NCBI GenBank assembly: GCA_023430315.1
Contig: JAEZAW010000138.1
Span: 1-12,863 of the forward strand
From: Pseudomonadota bacterium
Lineage (GTDB): Bacteria; Pseudomonadota; Alphaproteobacteria; Rhizobiales; Hyphomicrobiaceae
Direction of reading: 5' to 3'
Length of the DNA stretch: 12,863 nucleotides
The notes below the pieces were generated by a model. The model was not told where the DNA came from, made no database searches, and saw nothing but the letters and a program-made list of their open reading frames with translations. Shown in pieces: positions 1 through 7,277 of this stretch. The position numbers and the translations under genes are program-made. The stretch's first letter is position 1. The number at the start of each line of letters is the position of its first letter.

Positions 1-2
1 AC

Positions 3-299
3 ACGCGCATCATCCTGCGCCATATCACGCCGAATATCGTGGCGCCCTACCTCGTCATGGTCACGGCGTTCATCGCCCAGGCCATCCTGCTCGAGGCGAG
101 CCTCTCCTTCCTCGGCCTCGGCGTCACCGAGCCGACACCTGCCTGGGGTCTCATGCTTTCGGGTGCCTCGGCCGACTTCTACAAGGCCGCGCCGTGGATG
201 ATCATGTTCCCCGGCCTCGCGATCACCCTCGCCGTGTTCGCCTTCAACCTCTTTGGCGACAGCCTGCGCGACTGGCTCGACCCGAAGATGAAGGGCTAA
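3..299 (+). CDS. ABC transporter permease, DppC/OppC type (C-terminal part; 5' end off-window)
   Basis: This is the last 98 residues of an inner-membrane permease of the peptide/nickel (DppC/OppC) importer family, which pairs with a DppB-type permease to form the channel for solutes delivered by a periplasmic binding protein. The reading frame is open from base 3 to the TAA at 297-299. It shows the family's C-terminal signatures: a TRIILRHITPNI segment just after the cytoplasmic EAA loop, the EASLSFLGLG motif, the TPAWGLML loop, a final hydrophobic helix (about MIMFPGLAITLAVFAFNLFG) and the ending GDSLRDWLDPKMKG. The substrate cannot be told from this part; dipeptides, oligopeptides, opines and glutathione are all carried by the family. 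The ATPase genes that often follow such a permease are not downstream; a DNA helicase gene starts within about 65-130 bases. The family call is firm, the substrate unknown. Confidence 0.93.
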   Translation, partial: TRIILRHITPNIVAPYLVMVTAFIAQAILLEASLSFLGLGVTEPTPAWGLMLSGASADFYKAAPWMIMFPGLAITLAVFAFNLFGDSLRDWLDPKMKG

Positions 300-341
300 G
301 GCGGCCGCCAGCTCGCCAATCGCCGCACTAGACTTGCGCAC

Positions 342-362
342 TGCCGTGCTAAGCTCACGGCA
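342..362 (+). other. 7-bp inverted repeat directly before the helicase ATG
   Basis: TGCCGTG (342-348) and CACGGCA (356-362) are perfect inverted repeats around a 7-nt loop, ending on the base before the ATG at 363. There is no T-tract, so it is not a classical intrinsic terminator. It could end the ABC-transporter transcript, or mask initiation at 363, which would favour the alternative helicase start at 432. The structure is seen; the role is inferred. Confidence 0.4.
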
Positions 363-2957
363 ATGCGCGCGCGCCCCAAATCCCGGCCCCTGAGCTCGAC
401 GCGGCCACGTAGCAAGGCCGCCCCCGCGATCATGCTGCCCGAGCCGTTCGCCGGCTGGTTCGCGACCAAAGGCTGGCAGCCGCGCGAGCACCAGCTCGCG
501 CTGCTCGCCCAGGCGGAGATGCGCCGCTCGACTCTCCTCATTGCGCCCACCGGCGCCGGCAAGACGCTCGCCGGTTTCCTGCCGAGCCTCGTCTCGCTGC
601 ACACGAAGCGCAACCAGCCAACCCGCGCCGCCGGCTTGCGCACGCTCTACATTTCGCCGCTGAAGGCACTCGCCGTCGACATCGCACGCAATCTGCTCTC
701 GCCCATTGCCGAGATGGGACTCGACATCCGCGTCGAGACCCGCACGGGCGACACACCCGCGAGCAAGCGCCAGCGCCAGCGGCTGAGCCCGCCGGAGATC
801 CTGCTCACGACGCCGGAGCAGCTCGCGCTGCTGCTGGCGAGTCCGGATGCGTCCTACATCTTCGGCGATCTCGATACGCTGATCCTCGATGAGCTGCACG
901 CGCTCGCCCCCTCCAAACGCGGCGACCTGCTCGCGCTCGACGTCGCGCGTCTCAGGACGCTCGCGCCGGACCTCATATCCATCGGCCTTTCGGCAACCGT
1001 CGCCCACCCGAGTGAGCTCAGGGCCTGGCTCACGCCGCAGACGACGCCTGACAGGTCGATCCAGCTCGCCGATATCGTGACAGTCGACGGCGGCGCCAAG
1101 CCCGAGATCAGTATCATCGAGACCGAAGGCGGCATGCCCATCGCGAGCCATACCGCGCGCTATGCCGTCCCCGATGTGCTCGAAGCGATTTCGCGCCATC
1201 GTCTCGCGCTGCTGTTCGTCAACACGCGCATGCAGGCCGAGCTCATGTTTCAGGAGTTGTGGAAGGCCAATACGGAAAGCCTGCCCATTGCGCTGCACCA
1301 CGGCTCGCTCGATGTCGGTCAGCGGCGCAAGGTCGAAGCGGCCATGGCGCGCGGCGCGCTCCGCGCTGTCGTCGCCACCTCGACGCTCGACCTCGGCATT
1401 GACTGGGGAGATGTCGATCTCGTCATCCATCTCGGCGCGCCCAAGGGCGCCTCGCGCCTCATCCAGCGCATTGGCCGCGCCAATCACCGCCTCGATGAAC
1501 CCTCGAACGCGATCCTCGTGCCGGCGAACCGCTTCGAGGTGCTCGAATGCCGCGCCGCGCTCGAAGCTGCGCTCGCCGGCGAGCAGGATGCCGTGATCCG
1601 TCGCCGGGGCACCATGGACGTACTCGCGCAGCACATTCTGGGCACGGCCTGCGCCGGCCCTTTCCACGCCGATGCGCTCCACGCTGAAGTCCGTACTGCG
1701 CTTCCCTATGCCGATCTCTCGCGCGCCGATTTCGACCGCGCCGTCGATTTCGTCGCGACCGGCGGCTATGCGCTGCGCCAGTACGAGCGCTTCGCACGCC
1801 TGAAGCCGGACAGCGACGGCCGCTGGCGCCTGACACATCCGAATTTCGCGCAACAGTACCGCATGAATGTCGGCACCATCGTCGAAAAGCCGTTGCTCAA
1901 GGTCCGCATGATCAGCGGGCGACGCCGGCGTCCCGGCTCCGCGCAAGGCGTCATGGGGGGGCGGATGCTCGGCGAGATCGACGAGGATTTTGCCGCCGAG
2001 CTGAGCCCCGGGGATACCTTTGCCTTTGCCGGCTACATCCTTCGCATGGAGGGCCTCACGGACGAGGAGCTGCTCGTGTCGCGCTCCAATGCCAAGGACC
2101 CGAAAGTGCCGAGCTACCCGGGTGGCAAGTTTCCCCTTTCGACGCACCTTGCCGAACGTGTGCGCCGAATGCTCGCCGATCCCGCGCACTGGAAGAGCCT
2201 GCCGCCGTCGGTCGCGCACTGGCTGGAGATCCAGCAGCGCGTCTCGACCATCCCCGCTGCCGATGAAGTGCTCATTGAAAGTTTCCCGCGCGGCGGGCGG
2301 CACTATCTCGCCATCTACCCTTTCGAGGGACGCATCGCGCATCAGACTCTGGGGATGCTGCTCACGCGCCGCCTACATCGTGCCGGTGCGCTGCCGCTCG
2401 GCTTCGTCGCCAACGACTACGCCCTCTCCGTCTGGGCAGCCCGCGACATCGGCCGGATGCTCGCCGACGGCGAACTCGACCTCGCCAGCCTCTTCGACGA
2501 GGACATGCTCGGCGACGACCTCGAAGCCTGGCTGGCCGAGACGAGCCTCATGCGGCGCACGTTCCGCACCTGCGCCGTCATTGCCGGTCTCGTCGAGCGG
2601 CGCGCCCCCAAGCACAAGAAGAACAGCCGCCAGCTCTCGGTCTCGACCAACCTCATTTATGACGTATTGCGCCGTCACGACCCCCACCACATTCTCCTCG
2701 AGGCCGCCTACCAGGATGCGGCGACGGGCCTCCTGGATATCCAGCGCCTCGCCGGCTTCCTGGCGCGAATCAAGGGGAGAATCAGGCATAGTGCTCTCGA
2801 TCGCGTCTCGCCGCTGGCCGTGCCGCTGATCGTCGAGCTTGGCCGCGAGGCCGTTATTGGCGCCTCCGCCGAAGCCCTGCTCAAGGAGGCGGCCGAGGAA
2901 TTGATCGCCGAAGCCGGAGAGCCCGAACACAGTCCCGGACACCAGGAGGCCCGATGA
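363..2957 (+). CDS. Ligase-associated DNA damage response DEXH-box helicase (Lhr family)
   Basis: This is a superfamily 2 ATP-dependent helicase of the Lhr-like type found in bacterial repair clusters with an ATP-dependent DNA ligase, an exonuclease and PdeM. Motifs in order (864-aa form) are the HQL aromatic/Q-type region near 43, Walker A APTGAGKT (61-68), DELH Walker B (176-179), SAT motif III (210-212), a RecA2 domain with STLDLGIDWG, and motif VI QRIGRANHR (368-376). A long C-terminal half follows, matching the Lhr winged-helix and DEAD/H-associated region. The length is normal for the family. The start is uncertain: ATG 363 adds a basic N-terminus (MRARPKSRPLSS...), while ATG 432 gives an 841-aa protein starting MLPEPFAGWF, where homologues typically begin. 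Neither has a strong Shine-Dalgarno, and an inverted repeat abuts 363. The stop overlaps the pdeM start. The usual ligase and exonuclease genes are absent upstream. Confidence 0.93.
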   Translation: MRARPKSRPLSSTRPRSKAAPAIMLPEPFAGWFATKGWQPREHQLALLAQAEMRRSTLLIAPTGAGKTLAGFLPSLVSLHTKRNQPTRAAGLRTLYISPLKALAVDIARNLLSPIAEMGLDIRVETRTGDTPASKRQRQRLSPPEILLTTPEQLALLLASPDASYIFGDLDTLILDELHALAPSKRGDLLALDVARLRTLAPDLISIGLSATVAHPSELRAWLTPQTTPDRSIQLADIVTVDGGAKPEISIIETEGGMPIASHTARYAVPDVLEAISRHRLALLFVNTRMQAELMFQELWKANTESLPIALHHGSLDVGQRRKVEAAMARGALRAVVATSTLDLGIDWGDVDLVIHLGAPKGASRLIQRIGRANHRLDEPSNAILVPANRFEVLECRAALEAALAGEQDAVIRRRGTMDVLAQHILGTACAGPFHADALHAEVRTALPYADLSRADFDRAVDFVATGGYALRQYERFARLKPDSDGRWRLTHPNFAQQYRMNVGTIVEKPLLKVRMISGRRRRPGSAQGVMGGRMLGEIDEDFAAELSPGDTFAFAGYILRMEGLTDEELLVSRSNAKDPKVPSYPGGKFPLSTHLAERVRRMLADPAHWKSLPPSVAHWLEIQQRVSTIPAADEVLIESFPRGGRHYLAIYPFEGRIAHQTLGMLLTRRLHRAGALPLGFVANDYALSVWAARDIGRMLADGELDLASLFDEDMLGDDLEAWLAETSLMRRTFRTCAVIAGLVERRAPKHKKNSRQLSVSTNLIYDVLRRHDPHHILLEAAYQDAATGLLDIQRLAGFLARIKGRIRHSALDRVSPLAVPLIVELGREAVIGASAEALLKEAAEELIAEAGEPEHSPGHQEAR
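2944..2949 (+). promoter_or_regulatory. Ribosome binding site of pdeM
   Basis: A consensus AGGAGG lies inside the end of the helicase gene, four bases before the pdeM ATG at 2954. With the ATGA overlap it fixes the pdeM start and indicates translational coupling to the helicase. Confidence 0.75.
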
Positions 2958-3682
2958 GCGTTCTTGCATTGAGCCCCGAGCGGGCGCGGATCGACGATGC
3001 CGCCGCGCAGACACTCTCGATCTGCGGCAAGCAGCTCGTGGCTGATATGTCCGGTGCGTTGTATTGGCCGGGCGAGCGGATGCTGATCGTCGCTGATCTG
3101 CATCTGGAGAAGGCATCGGCCCATGCCGAGCGCGGCACCCTTCTGCCACCCTATGACACGCGCGAAACGCTCGAGCGCCTCGCGATCGCCATCGAGCGCT
3201 ATAATCCCGAGATCGTCGTCGCACTCGGCGACAGTCTGCATGACCGTGGCGCCGCAGAGCGCATTGCCGCCGGCGATCTCGCTGCACTGCGCATTCTGCA
3301 GGAAGATCGACGCTGGATCTGGGTGACCGGAAACCACGATCCCGAGATCGGCCGCCAGCTCGGCGGCGAGGTCGTGGATGGACTTACCGCCGGCGGCCTC
3401 CGCCTCGTGCACCTGCCGACCGACGGCCATGCGACGCACGAAATCGCCGGCCATCTCCATCCGGCTGCGCGTCTTTCGCTCTATGGTCACACGCTGCGCC
3501 GCCCCTGTTTCGTCGGCAACCGTCTGCGGCTCGTACTGCCCGCATTCGGCGCCTTCACGGGTGGGCTCAACGTGCTCGATCAGGCCTTCCTGCCGCTCTT
3601 CGGGAATGATGGCTTCGGTGTATGGATGCTCGGGCAGGAAGGCGTCTATCCTGTCGCCACGCGCCAGCTTTACGGCGACTGA
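2954..3682 (+). CDS. pdeM: PdeM, ligase-associated DNA damage response endonuclease (metallophosphoesterase)
   Basis: This 242-residue protein belongs to the calcineurin-like metallophosphoesterase superfamily. PdeM proteins are DNA-processing enzymes named for their association with bacterial ATP-dependent ligase repair clusters. The dimetal-site motifs are all present in order: ADLHLEKA (D48, H50), LGDSLHD (G92-D93), VTGNHDPE (N127, H128), GHLHP (166-170) and YGHTLRRPCFV (H179). The segment LPAFGAFTGGLNVL is also typical of the family. No signal peptide or membrane segment is seen, so it should act in the cytoplasm. The gene overlaps the helicase by ATGA and has a consensus ribosome binding site, so the two are very likely co-transcribed and functionally linked. 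The Pif1-like helicase gene follows after 39 bases. Length and motifs look intact. Confidence 0.93.
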   Translation: MSVLALSPERARIDDAAAQTLSICGKQLVADMSGALYWPGERMLIVADLHLEKASAHAERGTLLPPYDTRETLERLAIAIERYNPEIVVALGDSLHDRGAAERIAAGDLAALRILQEDRRWIWVTGNHDPEIGRQLGGEVVDGLTAGGLRLVHLPTDGHATHEIAGHLHPAARLSLYGHTLRRPCFVGNRLRLVLPAFGAFTGGLNVLDQAFLPLFGNDGFGVWMLGQEGVYPVATRQLYGD

Positions 3683-3709
3683 CGGATCAACGGTGCGGTA
3701 CTTGCCGCC

Positions 3710-3715
3710 AGGGAA
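3710..3715 (+). promoter_or_regulatory. Ribosome binding site for the GTG-started Pif1-like helicase
   Basis: AGGGAA sits six bases before the GTG at 3722. The only in-frame codons between the preceding in-frame TGA (3680-3682) and 3722 are not starts, and the next in-frame ATG falls after the Walker A motif. The GTG is therefore the only workable start. Confidence 0.65.
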
Positions 3716-3721
3716 CACCAC

Positions 3722-5050
3722 GTGCCGCAAAGCTTGCCGACAGTTCGCGCTGAGCGCCAATGGCCTTCCTATCTCGGCCCGACGGCCGAATACGATGCCG
3801 CGCTCGACTATCTGAGCGAGGACGGCGGCCACCTCTTCGTCACCGGGCGCGCCGGCACGGGCAAGTCGACGCTGCTGCGCGCGCTCTGCGAGATGCTCGA
3901 AGCAGAGCACGTCATCGTCGCGCCGACCGGGCTTGCCGCAGTCAACGTGGGCGGCCAGACGATCCACTCCTTCTTCGGTCTGCCACCGCGCCTCATCCGG
4001 CCTGAGGATATCCGTCGCAGCCGCAATGGCGCGGTCATGCGAAAGCTGAAGATGCTCGTCATCGACGAGGTCTCCATGGTCCGCTCGGATCTCATGTGGG
4101 CCATCGACCAGTCGCTGCGCATCAACCGCGGCCGCCCGCGCGAGCCCTTCGGCGGCGTGCGCCTCGTGCTCTTCGGCGACCTGCACCAGCTCCCGCCCGT
4201 CGTGCAGGAGGCGGAAGTCGCAGCGCACCTCGAAGAGACGCATGGCGGACCGTTCTTCTTCAGCATCGGTGCGCTCCGTGAAGGCGTCGGCACCTATCTG
4301 CTCGAGCTCTCACGTGTCTTCCGCCAGAGCGACGAGGCACTGATCGACGTGCTGACGCACATCCGCGGCGGCGACGTCGAGCCCGAGCACCTCGAACTCC
4401 TCAACTCGCGCGTGGCGCCCATCCGCACACTCGCCGAGGGCGAGCCCTACGTCATCCTGACGCCGACCAATGCCGCCGCCAACCGCATCAACGTGGCCTA
4501 TCTCGATGCGCTTCCCGGCGCACCGATTTCATTCGCGGCCACCACGACCGGCGAGTTCGCGCAGGGCGCGCAGCCGACCGACACGACGCTGGTGCTCAAG
4601 GCCGGCGCCAAGGTCATGCTGCTACGCAACGATTCCGAGCGCCGCTGGGTCAACGGCACGATTGCACGCATCTCCCGCCTCGACGAAAAGCGCGTGTGGA
4701 TCGAGGTCGACGGCAAGGAGCATGAGGTCGAGCCTGTCACATGGGAATCGCGCCGCTATGCCTATGACACGACGGCGCAGAAAATCGTCGAAAGCGTCGC
4801 TGGCACCTTCAAGCAGTTCCCCCTGCGCCTCGCGTGGGCGTTGACGATCCACAAATCACAGGGTTTGACGCTCGATCGCGTGTACATCGACCTCGGCCGC
4901 GGGACCTTCGCCCATGGACAGGCCTATGTGGCTCTCTCCCGCTGCCGCACGCTCGAAGGATTGGCGCTGGCTCGGCCGCTAAAGCCAAGCGACATCCTCT
5001 TCGATCCTGCCGCGATGGGCTATCGTGACATCTTTCCGACATTGACCTGA
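3722..5050 (+). CDS. Pif1/RecD-like superfamily 1 DNA helicase
   Basis: This 442-aa protein has a complete superfamily 1B helicase core, as in Pif1 and RecD2, which translocate 5'-3' on single-stranded DNA. Visible motifs are Walker A GRAGTGKS (42-49), motif Ia APTGLAA (68-74), Walker B VIDEVSMV (113-120), motif III GDLHQLPPV (152-160), motif IV-like ELSRVFRQSD (195-204), motif V LTIHKSQGLT (374-383) and motif VI GQAYVALSRCRTLEGL (399-414). It is a short form, with little outside the core: no RecD N-terminal domain and no nuclease domain. Between roughly 290 and 345 there is a beta-rich insertion (KVMLLRNDSERRWVNGTI), the SH3-like domain typical of Pif1 and RecD2. It uses a GTG start and lies 39 bases after pdeM, so it probably belongs to the same transcript. 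A repair or replication-fork role is inferred from motifs and context; the partners are not known. Confidence 0.88.
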   Translation: MPQSLPTVRAERQWPSYLGPTAEYDAALDYLSEDGGHLFVTGRAGTGKSTLLRALCEMLEAEHVIVAPTGLAAVNVGGQTIHSFFGLPPRLIRPEDIRRSRNGAVMRKLKMLVIDEVSMVRSDLMWAIDQSLRINRGRPREPFGGVRLVLFGDLHQLPPVVQEAEVAAHLEETHGGPFFFSIGALREGVGTYLLELSRVFRQSDEALIDVLTHIRGGDVEPEHLELLNSRVAPIRTLAEGEPYVILTPTNAAANRINVAYLDALPGAPISFAATTTGEFAQGAQPTDTTLVLKAGAKVMLLRNDSERRWVNGTIARISRLDEKRVWIEVDGKEHEVEPVTWESRRYAYDTTAQKIVESVAGTFKQFPLRLAWALTIHKSQGLTLDRVYIDLGRGTFAHGQAYVALSRCRTLEGLALARPLKPSDILFDPAAMGYRDIFPTLT

Positions 5051-5064
5051 TCTCGCGCAGATCA
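5048..5064. repeat. Perfect inverted repeat over the helicase stop codon
   Basis: TGATCT-cgcgc-AGATCA is a 6-bp perfect inverted repeat whose first three bases are the TGA stop of the helicase gene. A run of five T (5075-5079) comes only 11 bases after the stem, so it is a poor intrinsic terminator. It may be a weak terminator or a dyad operator for the GntR-type regulator encoded at 5182. Confidence 0.45.
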
Positions 5065-5065
5065 A

Positions 5066-5095
5066 GCGTTTACCTTTTTGCCGGGAAGGCGTTTA
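5066..5095. repeat. Direct repeat GCGTTTA x2 upstream of the GntR-type gene
   Basis: GCGTTTA occurs at 5066-5072 and 5089-5095, 23 bases apart start to start, about two helical turns. It lies in the 131-bp gap before the regulator gene, so it is a possible protein-binding site. The rest of the gap (to 5181) is more AT-rich than the genes and includes GATATC. No convincing -35/-10 pair could be placed. Confidence 0.3.
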
Positions 5096-5181
5096 TTGGC
5101 GTATCTATGACTTTTGATTGATGTGCGGGCTGTCAATTACGGCTAGGGTACTGATATCTTTCATTCGGCTCGGCAGGGCGC

Positions 5182-6015
5182 ATGGACGAATTCGAGGCAG
5201 AGGACGTCGCACCGCAGGGCACCGACGCGACTTCGCCGGGCATGGCCCGTCGCCAGCCGCTCTACGTGCAGATTGCAGCGACACTCGCGGGGCAGATCGC
5301 CCAGGGCGCGCATCCCGTTGGCTCGCTGCTGCCGACCGAGGCGGAGCTGCAGCAGCAGTTCCACGTCTCGCGCTACGTCGTGCGCCAAGCCATCCAGCAT
5401 CTCAGGTCCATGGGTCTGGTGACGGCCCGCAAGGGTGTCGGCACGCGGGTCGAGGCCCGGCAAGCTGCCGCACGCTTCCTGCTCACTATGCATTCGGTCG
5501 GCGATATCCGCCAGTACGCGACCGGCATGCGGCTCGAGATCCAGGACGTCGACGAGACGGTCCTTCGCGGCAGCAAGGCAGCACTGATCGGCGCACGCCC
5601 CGGACGGCGCTTCCTCCGCATCACCGGCATCCGCCGGCGCGATCGTGACAACAAGCCGGTCAGCCACGCCGAGATTTTCATCGACGATGCTTTCAGCGCC
5701 ATCAAGTCCGAGATTCCGACCGTCGGCACCGCCATCTGGGAAATGATCGAGCGCCAGTCCGGCGAGACCCTGGTCGAGGTCGAGCAGCAGATCGACGCGG
5801 TCACGCTCAACGGCGAGCACGCGCGCCTGCTCGAAGTTGCGGAAGGTACGCCGGCGCTCCGCGTCATCCGTCGTTACTACGTCACTGGACGCAGGCTGGT
5901 CGAGTTGTCGATCAACCTCCACCCCGGCAACCGCTTCTCGTACAATATGCGGATCAAGCGCGATGGCGGAACGGCAACGCCGGCAATCCGTAAGCCACGC
6001 TCGCGCAGCAAGTAG
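5182..6015 (+). CDS. GntR family transcriptional regulator, HutC subfamily (UTRA domain)
   Basis: This 277-aa protein is a DNA-binding repressor or activator controlled by a small ligand. After a variable 24-residue N-terminus comes the GntR winged helix-turn-helix (about 25-92): PLYVQIAATLAGQI, then LLPTEAELQQQFHVSRYVVRQ as the recognition region, then the wing GLVTARKGVGTRV. Residues about 115-255 form a UTRA effector domain, with the typical ending VIRRYYVTGRRLVELSINLHPGNRFSYNM. A basic tail (RKPRSRSK) closes the protein. HutC-type regulators usually sense a metabolite and control a nearby catabolic or uptake operon. Here the neighbours are DNA-repair genes upstream and the convergent msr genes downstream, so the target is not evident. 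The ABC transporter fragment at the left edge or the gene itself are possible. The ATG at 5182 has only a weak purine-rich stretch (GGCAGGG) before it. Confidence 0.9.
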   Translation: MDEFEAEDVAPQGTDATSPGMARRQPLYVQIAATLAGQIAQGAHPVGSLLPTEAELQQQFHVSRYVVRQAIQHLRSMGLVTARKGVGTRVEARQAAARFLLTMHSVGDIRQYATGMRLEIQDVDETVLRGSKAALIGARPGRRFLRITGIRRRDRDNKPVSHAEIFIDDAFSAIKSEIPTVGTAIWEMIERQSGETLVEVEQQIDAVTLNGEHARLLEVAEGTPALRVIRRYYVTGRRLVELSINLHPGNRFSYNMRIKRDGGTATPAIRKPRSRSK

Positions 6016-6025
6016 AGGCGCGCCT
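6016..6025. repeat. Palindrome between the convergent GntR-type and msrA genes
   Basis: AGGCGCGCCT, a perfect 10-bp palindrome, follows the GntR-type gene's TAG directly in the 24-base gap between two convergent genes. It has no loop and no T-tract, so a terminator role is not supported by the usual criteria. Confidence 0.25.
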
Positions 6026-6039
6026 AGCGCTCACAGCTC

Positions 6040-6687
6040 TTAATTCGTGGCCTTACCCCAGATCGCTTGAAGACGATCGTCGCGTCCGCAGCGATAGCGG
6101 TAGTACTTATAACGCACCGGATTCTTGATGTAGTAGTCCTGGTGGTAATCCTCGGCGGCTGTAAAGGGACCTGCATCGCGGACGACGGTTGCGATCGGCT
6201 GCTTGAACGGACCTGACGCCGCAAGCGATGCCTTCGAGGCTTCCGCGATCTTCTTCTGCTCCGGCGTGTGGGTGAAGATCGCAGTCGTGTAGGACTCGCC
6301 ACGATCGCAGAACTGGCCGCCCTGATCGTAAGGGTCGACATTCTTCCAATAGACCTCGAGCAGCTTCTCGTAGGTGACCTTCGCCGGATCGTATCGGATC
6401 TGCACGACCTCGATATGACCCGTGCCACCGGCGGTGACCTGCTGATACGTCGGGTTCGGCGTCGTCCCGCCCATGAAGCCGGAGATCGTCGAGACCACGC
6501 CCTCCAATGCATCGTAGGGCGGCTCCATGCACCAGAAGCAACCACCTGCAAATGTCGCGACGGCAAGTGTCGCTGATTTCTCGGCTTGTGGCGACGCCGA
6601 CTGCGCATTAGCCGCCGGGGCTATAATCAGAGCGGCGGCCAGTACGCCGGCAACCAGCGAAAATGCCCTAACGAAGTGCGCCCGCAT
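6040..6687 (-). CDS. msrA: Peptide-methionine (S)-S-oxide reductase MsrA, exported
   Basis: MsrA reduces methionine-S-sulfoxide in proteins back to methionine. The 215-aa protein starts with a Sec signal peptide (MRAHFVRAFS, hydrophobic stretch to about 24, likely cleaved after ANA at 28), so it should act in the periplasm or be membrane-attached. The catalytic motif GCFWCME lies at 49-55, with nucleophile C50. GTGHIEVV (88-95, E93) and YHQDYY (181-186) are the other substrate-pocket signatures. Further cysteines are C53, C127 and C200; C200, near the C-terminus, is a candidate recycling cysteine. The start at 6687 is chosen because GGAGGA precedes it by six bases and the signal peptide begins there. 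An in-frame ATG at 6807 would bury the signal peptide and overlap msrB. It lies 41 bases downstream of msrB and is probably co-transcribed with it. Confidence 0.94.
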   Translation of the reverse strand: MRAHFVRAFSLVAGVLAAALIIAPAANAQSASPQAEKSATLAVATFAGGCFWCMEPPYDALEGVVSTISGFMGGTTPNPTYQQVTAGGTGHIEVVQIRYDPAKVTYEKLLEVYWKNVDPYDQGGQFCDRGESYTTAIFTHTPEQKKIAEASKASLAASGPFKQPIATVVRDAGPFTAAEDYHQDYYIKNPVRYKYYRYRCGRDDRLQAIWGKATN

Positions 6688-6693
6688 CGTACT

Positions 6694-6699
6694 TCCTCC
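6694..6699 (-). promoter_or_regulatory. Ribosome binding site of msrA
   Basis: Read on the minus strand, GGAGGA stands six bases before the ATG at 6687. It decides the start of msrA in favour of the signal-peptide form. Confidence 0.7.
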
Positions 6700-6728
6700 C
6701 ACTGCAATTGACTTCGCGCGCCGTGCGC

Positions 6729-7277
6729 TCAGAGCTTCTTCTCGGCGCTCTTCGGATCCTGGCTCGCACCCGCTGGCACGAACTTCATGGCCGCGCCGTT
6801 CATACAATAGCGCAGACGCGTCGGGGGCGGACCGTCATCGAACACGTGGCCTAGATGGCCGCCGCAACGCCGGCAGTGCACCTCCGTGCGCACCATCAGC
6901 CAGAACGTGCGATCCTCCCTGGTGCCAATGGCATTGTCGAGCGGCTTCCAAAAGCTCGGCCAACCCGTGCGGCTGTCGTACTTGGTTGTCGAGGAATAGA
7001 GCGGCAGATCGCAGCCCGCACAGTTATAGACGCCCGCCTCGTAAAGCTTCTCATAGGGATGCGTGAAGGCGCGTTCGGTGCCGTGATCGCGCAGAATGTA
7101 ATACTGCTCCGGCGTCAGCAGCTTGCGCCACTCATCAGACGTGCGCTCGATCTCGAATTTCTTTTCCGGCTTATCTGCCGCGACGGCAGGAACATGGCGA
7201 AGCAGCAGGGCTGCACTGCCTATGGCCGCTCCACCGAAAAGGGCGATCGTGAATTGGCGTCGCGTGGTATCGCGCAT
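6729..7277 (-). CDS. msrB: Peptide-methionine (R)-S-oxide reductase MsrB, Tat-exported
   Basis: MsrB reduces the R-epimer of methionine sulfoxide, complementing MsrA. The 182-aa protein opens with a twin-arginine signal (TTRRQFTIALFGG, R6-R7, hydrophobic to about 33, AVAA near 31-34), so it is probably folded with its zinc before export. Zinc ligands are the CAGC (C86, C89) and CRRC (C135, C138) pairs, and the catalytic cysteine is C158 in RYCMNGAAMKF. The family motifs GVYNCAGCDLPLY, TGWPSFW and GGHLGHVFDDGP are intact. The protein has only these five cysteines. The position often holding a recycling cysteine (KYDSxCGWPS in E. coli) is threonine here, so it appears to be a one-Cys MsrB dependent on an outside reductant. 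A GAGG lies about ten bases before the ATG. msrA follows after 41 bases. Confidence 0.94.
   Translation of the reverse strand: MRDTTRRQFTIALFGGAAIGSAALLLRHVPAVAADKPEKKFEIERTSDEWRKLLTPEQYYILRDHGTERAFTHPYEKLYEAGVYNCAGCDLPLYSSTTKYDSRTGWPSFWKPLDNAIGTREDRTFWLMVRTEVHCRRCGGHLGHVFDDGPPPTRLRYCMNGAAMKFVPAGASQDPKSAEKKL

Noticed and set aside
2373..3287. Minus-strand open frame of 304 codons
   Set aside because: It is antisense to the helicase and pdeM, its translation is arginine-rich and low in complexity, and it has no domain signature.
2708..4243. Long open frame of 511 codons on the minus strand
   Set aside because: It runs antisense to the helicase end, pdeM and the Pif1-like gene, all of which have full motif sets. 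Its translation has no recognisable motif and it is typical of antisense shadows in G+C-rich DNA.
5131..5136. TTGACA on the minus strand (TGTCAA on plus) as a -35 box
   Set aside because: No -10 box lies 16-18 bases downstream on that strand, and no minus-strand gene follows it.
5161..5922. Minus-strand open frame of 253 codons over the GntR-type gene
   Set aside because: It is antisense to a gene with clear winged-helix and UTRA domains and has no family signature.
6688..6807. N-terminal extension of MsrA to the ATG at 6807
   Set aside because: It would overlap the end of msrB and place the signal peptide inside the protein; the strong GGAGGA sits before 6687.
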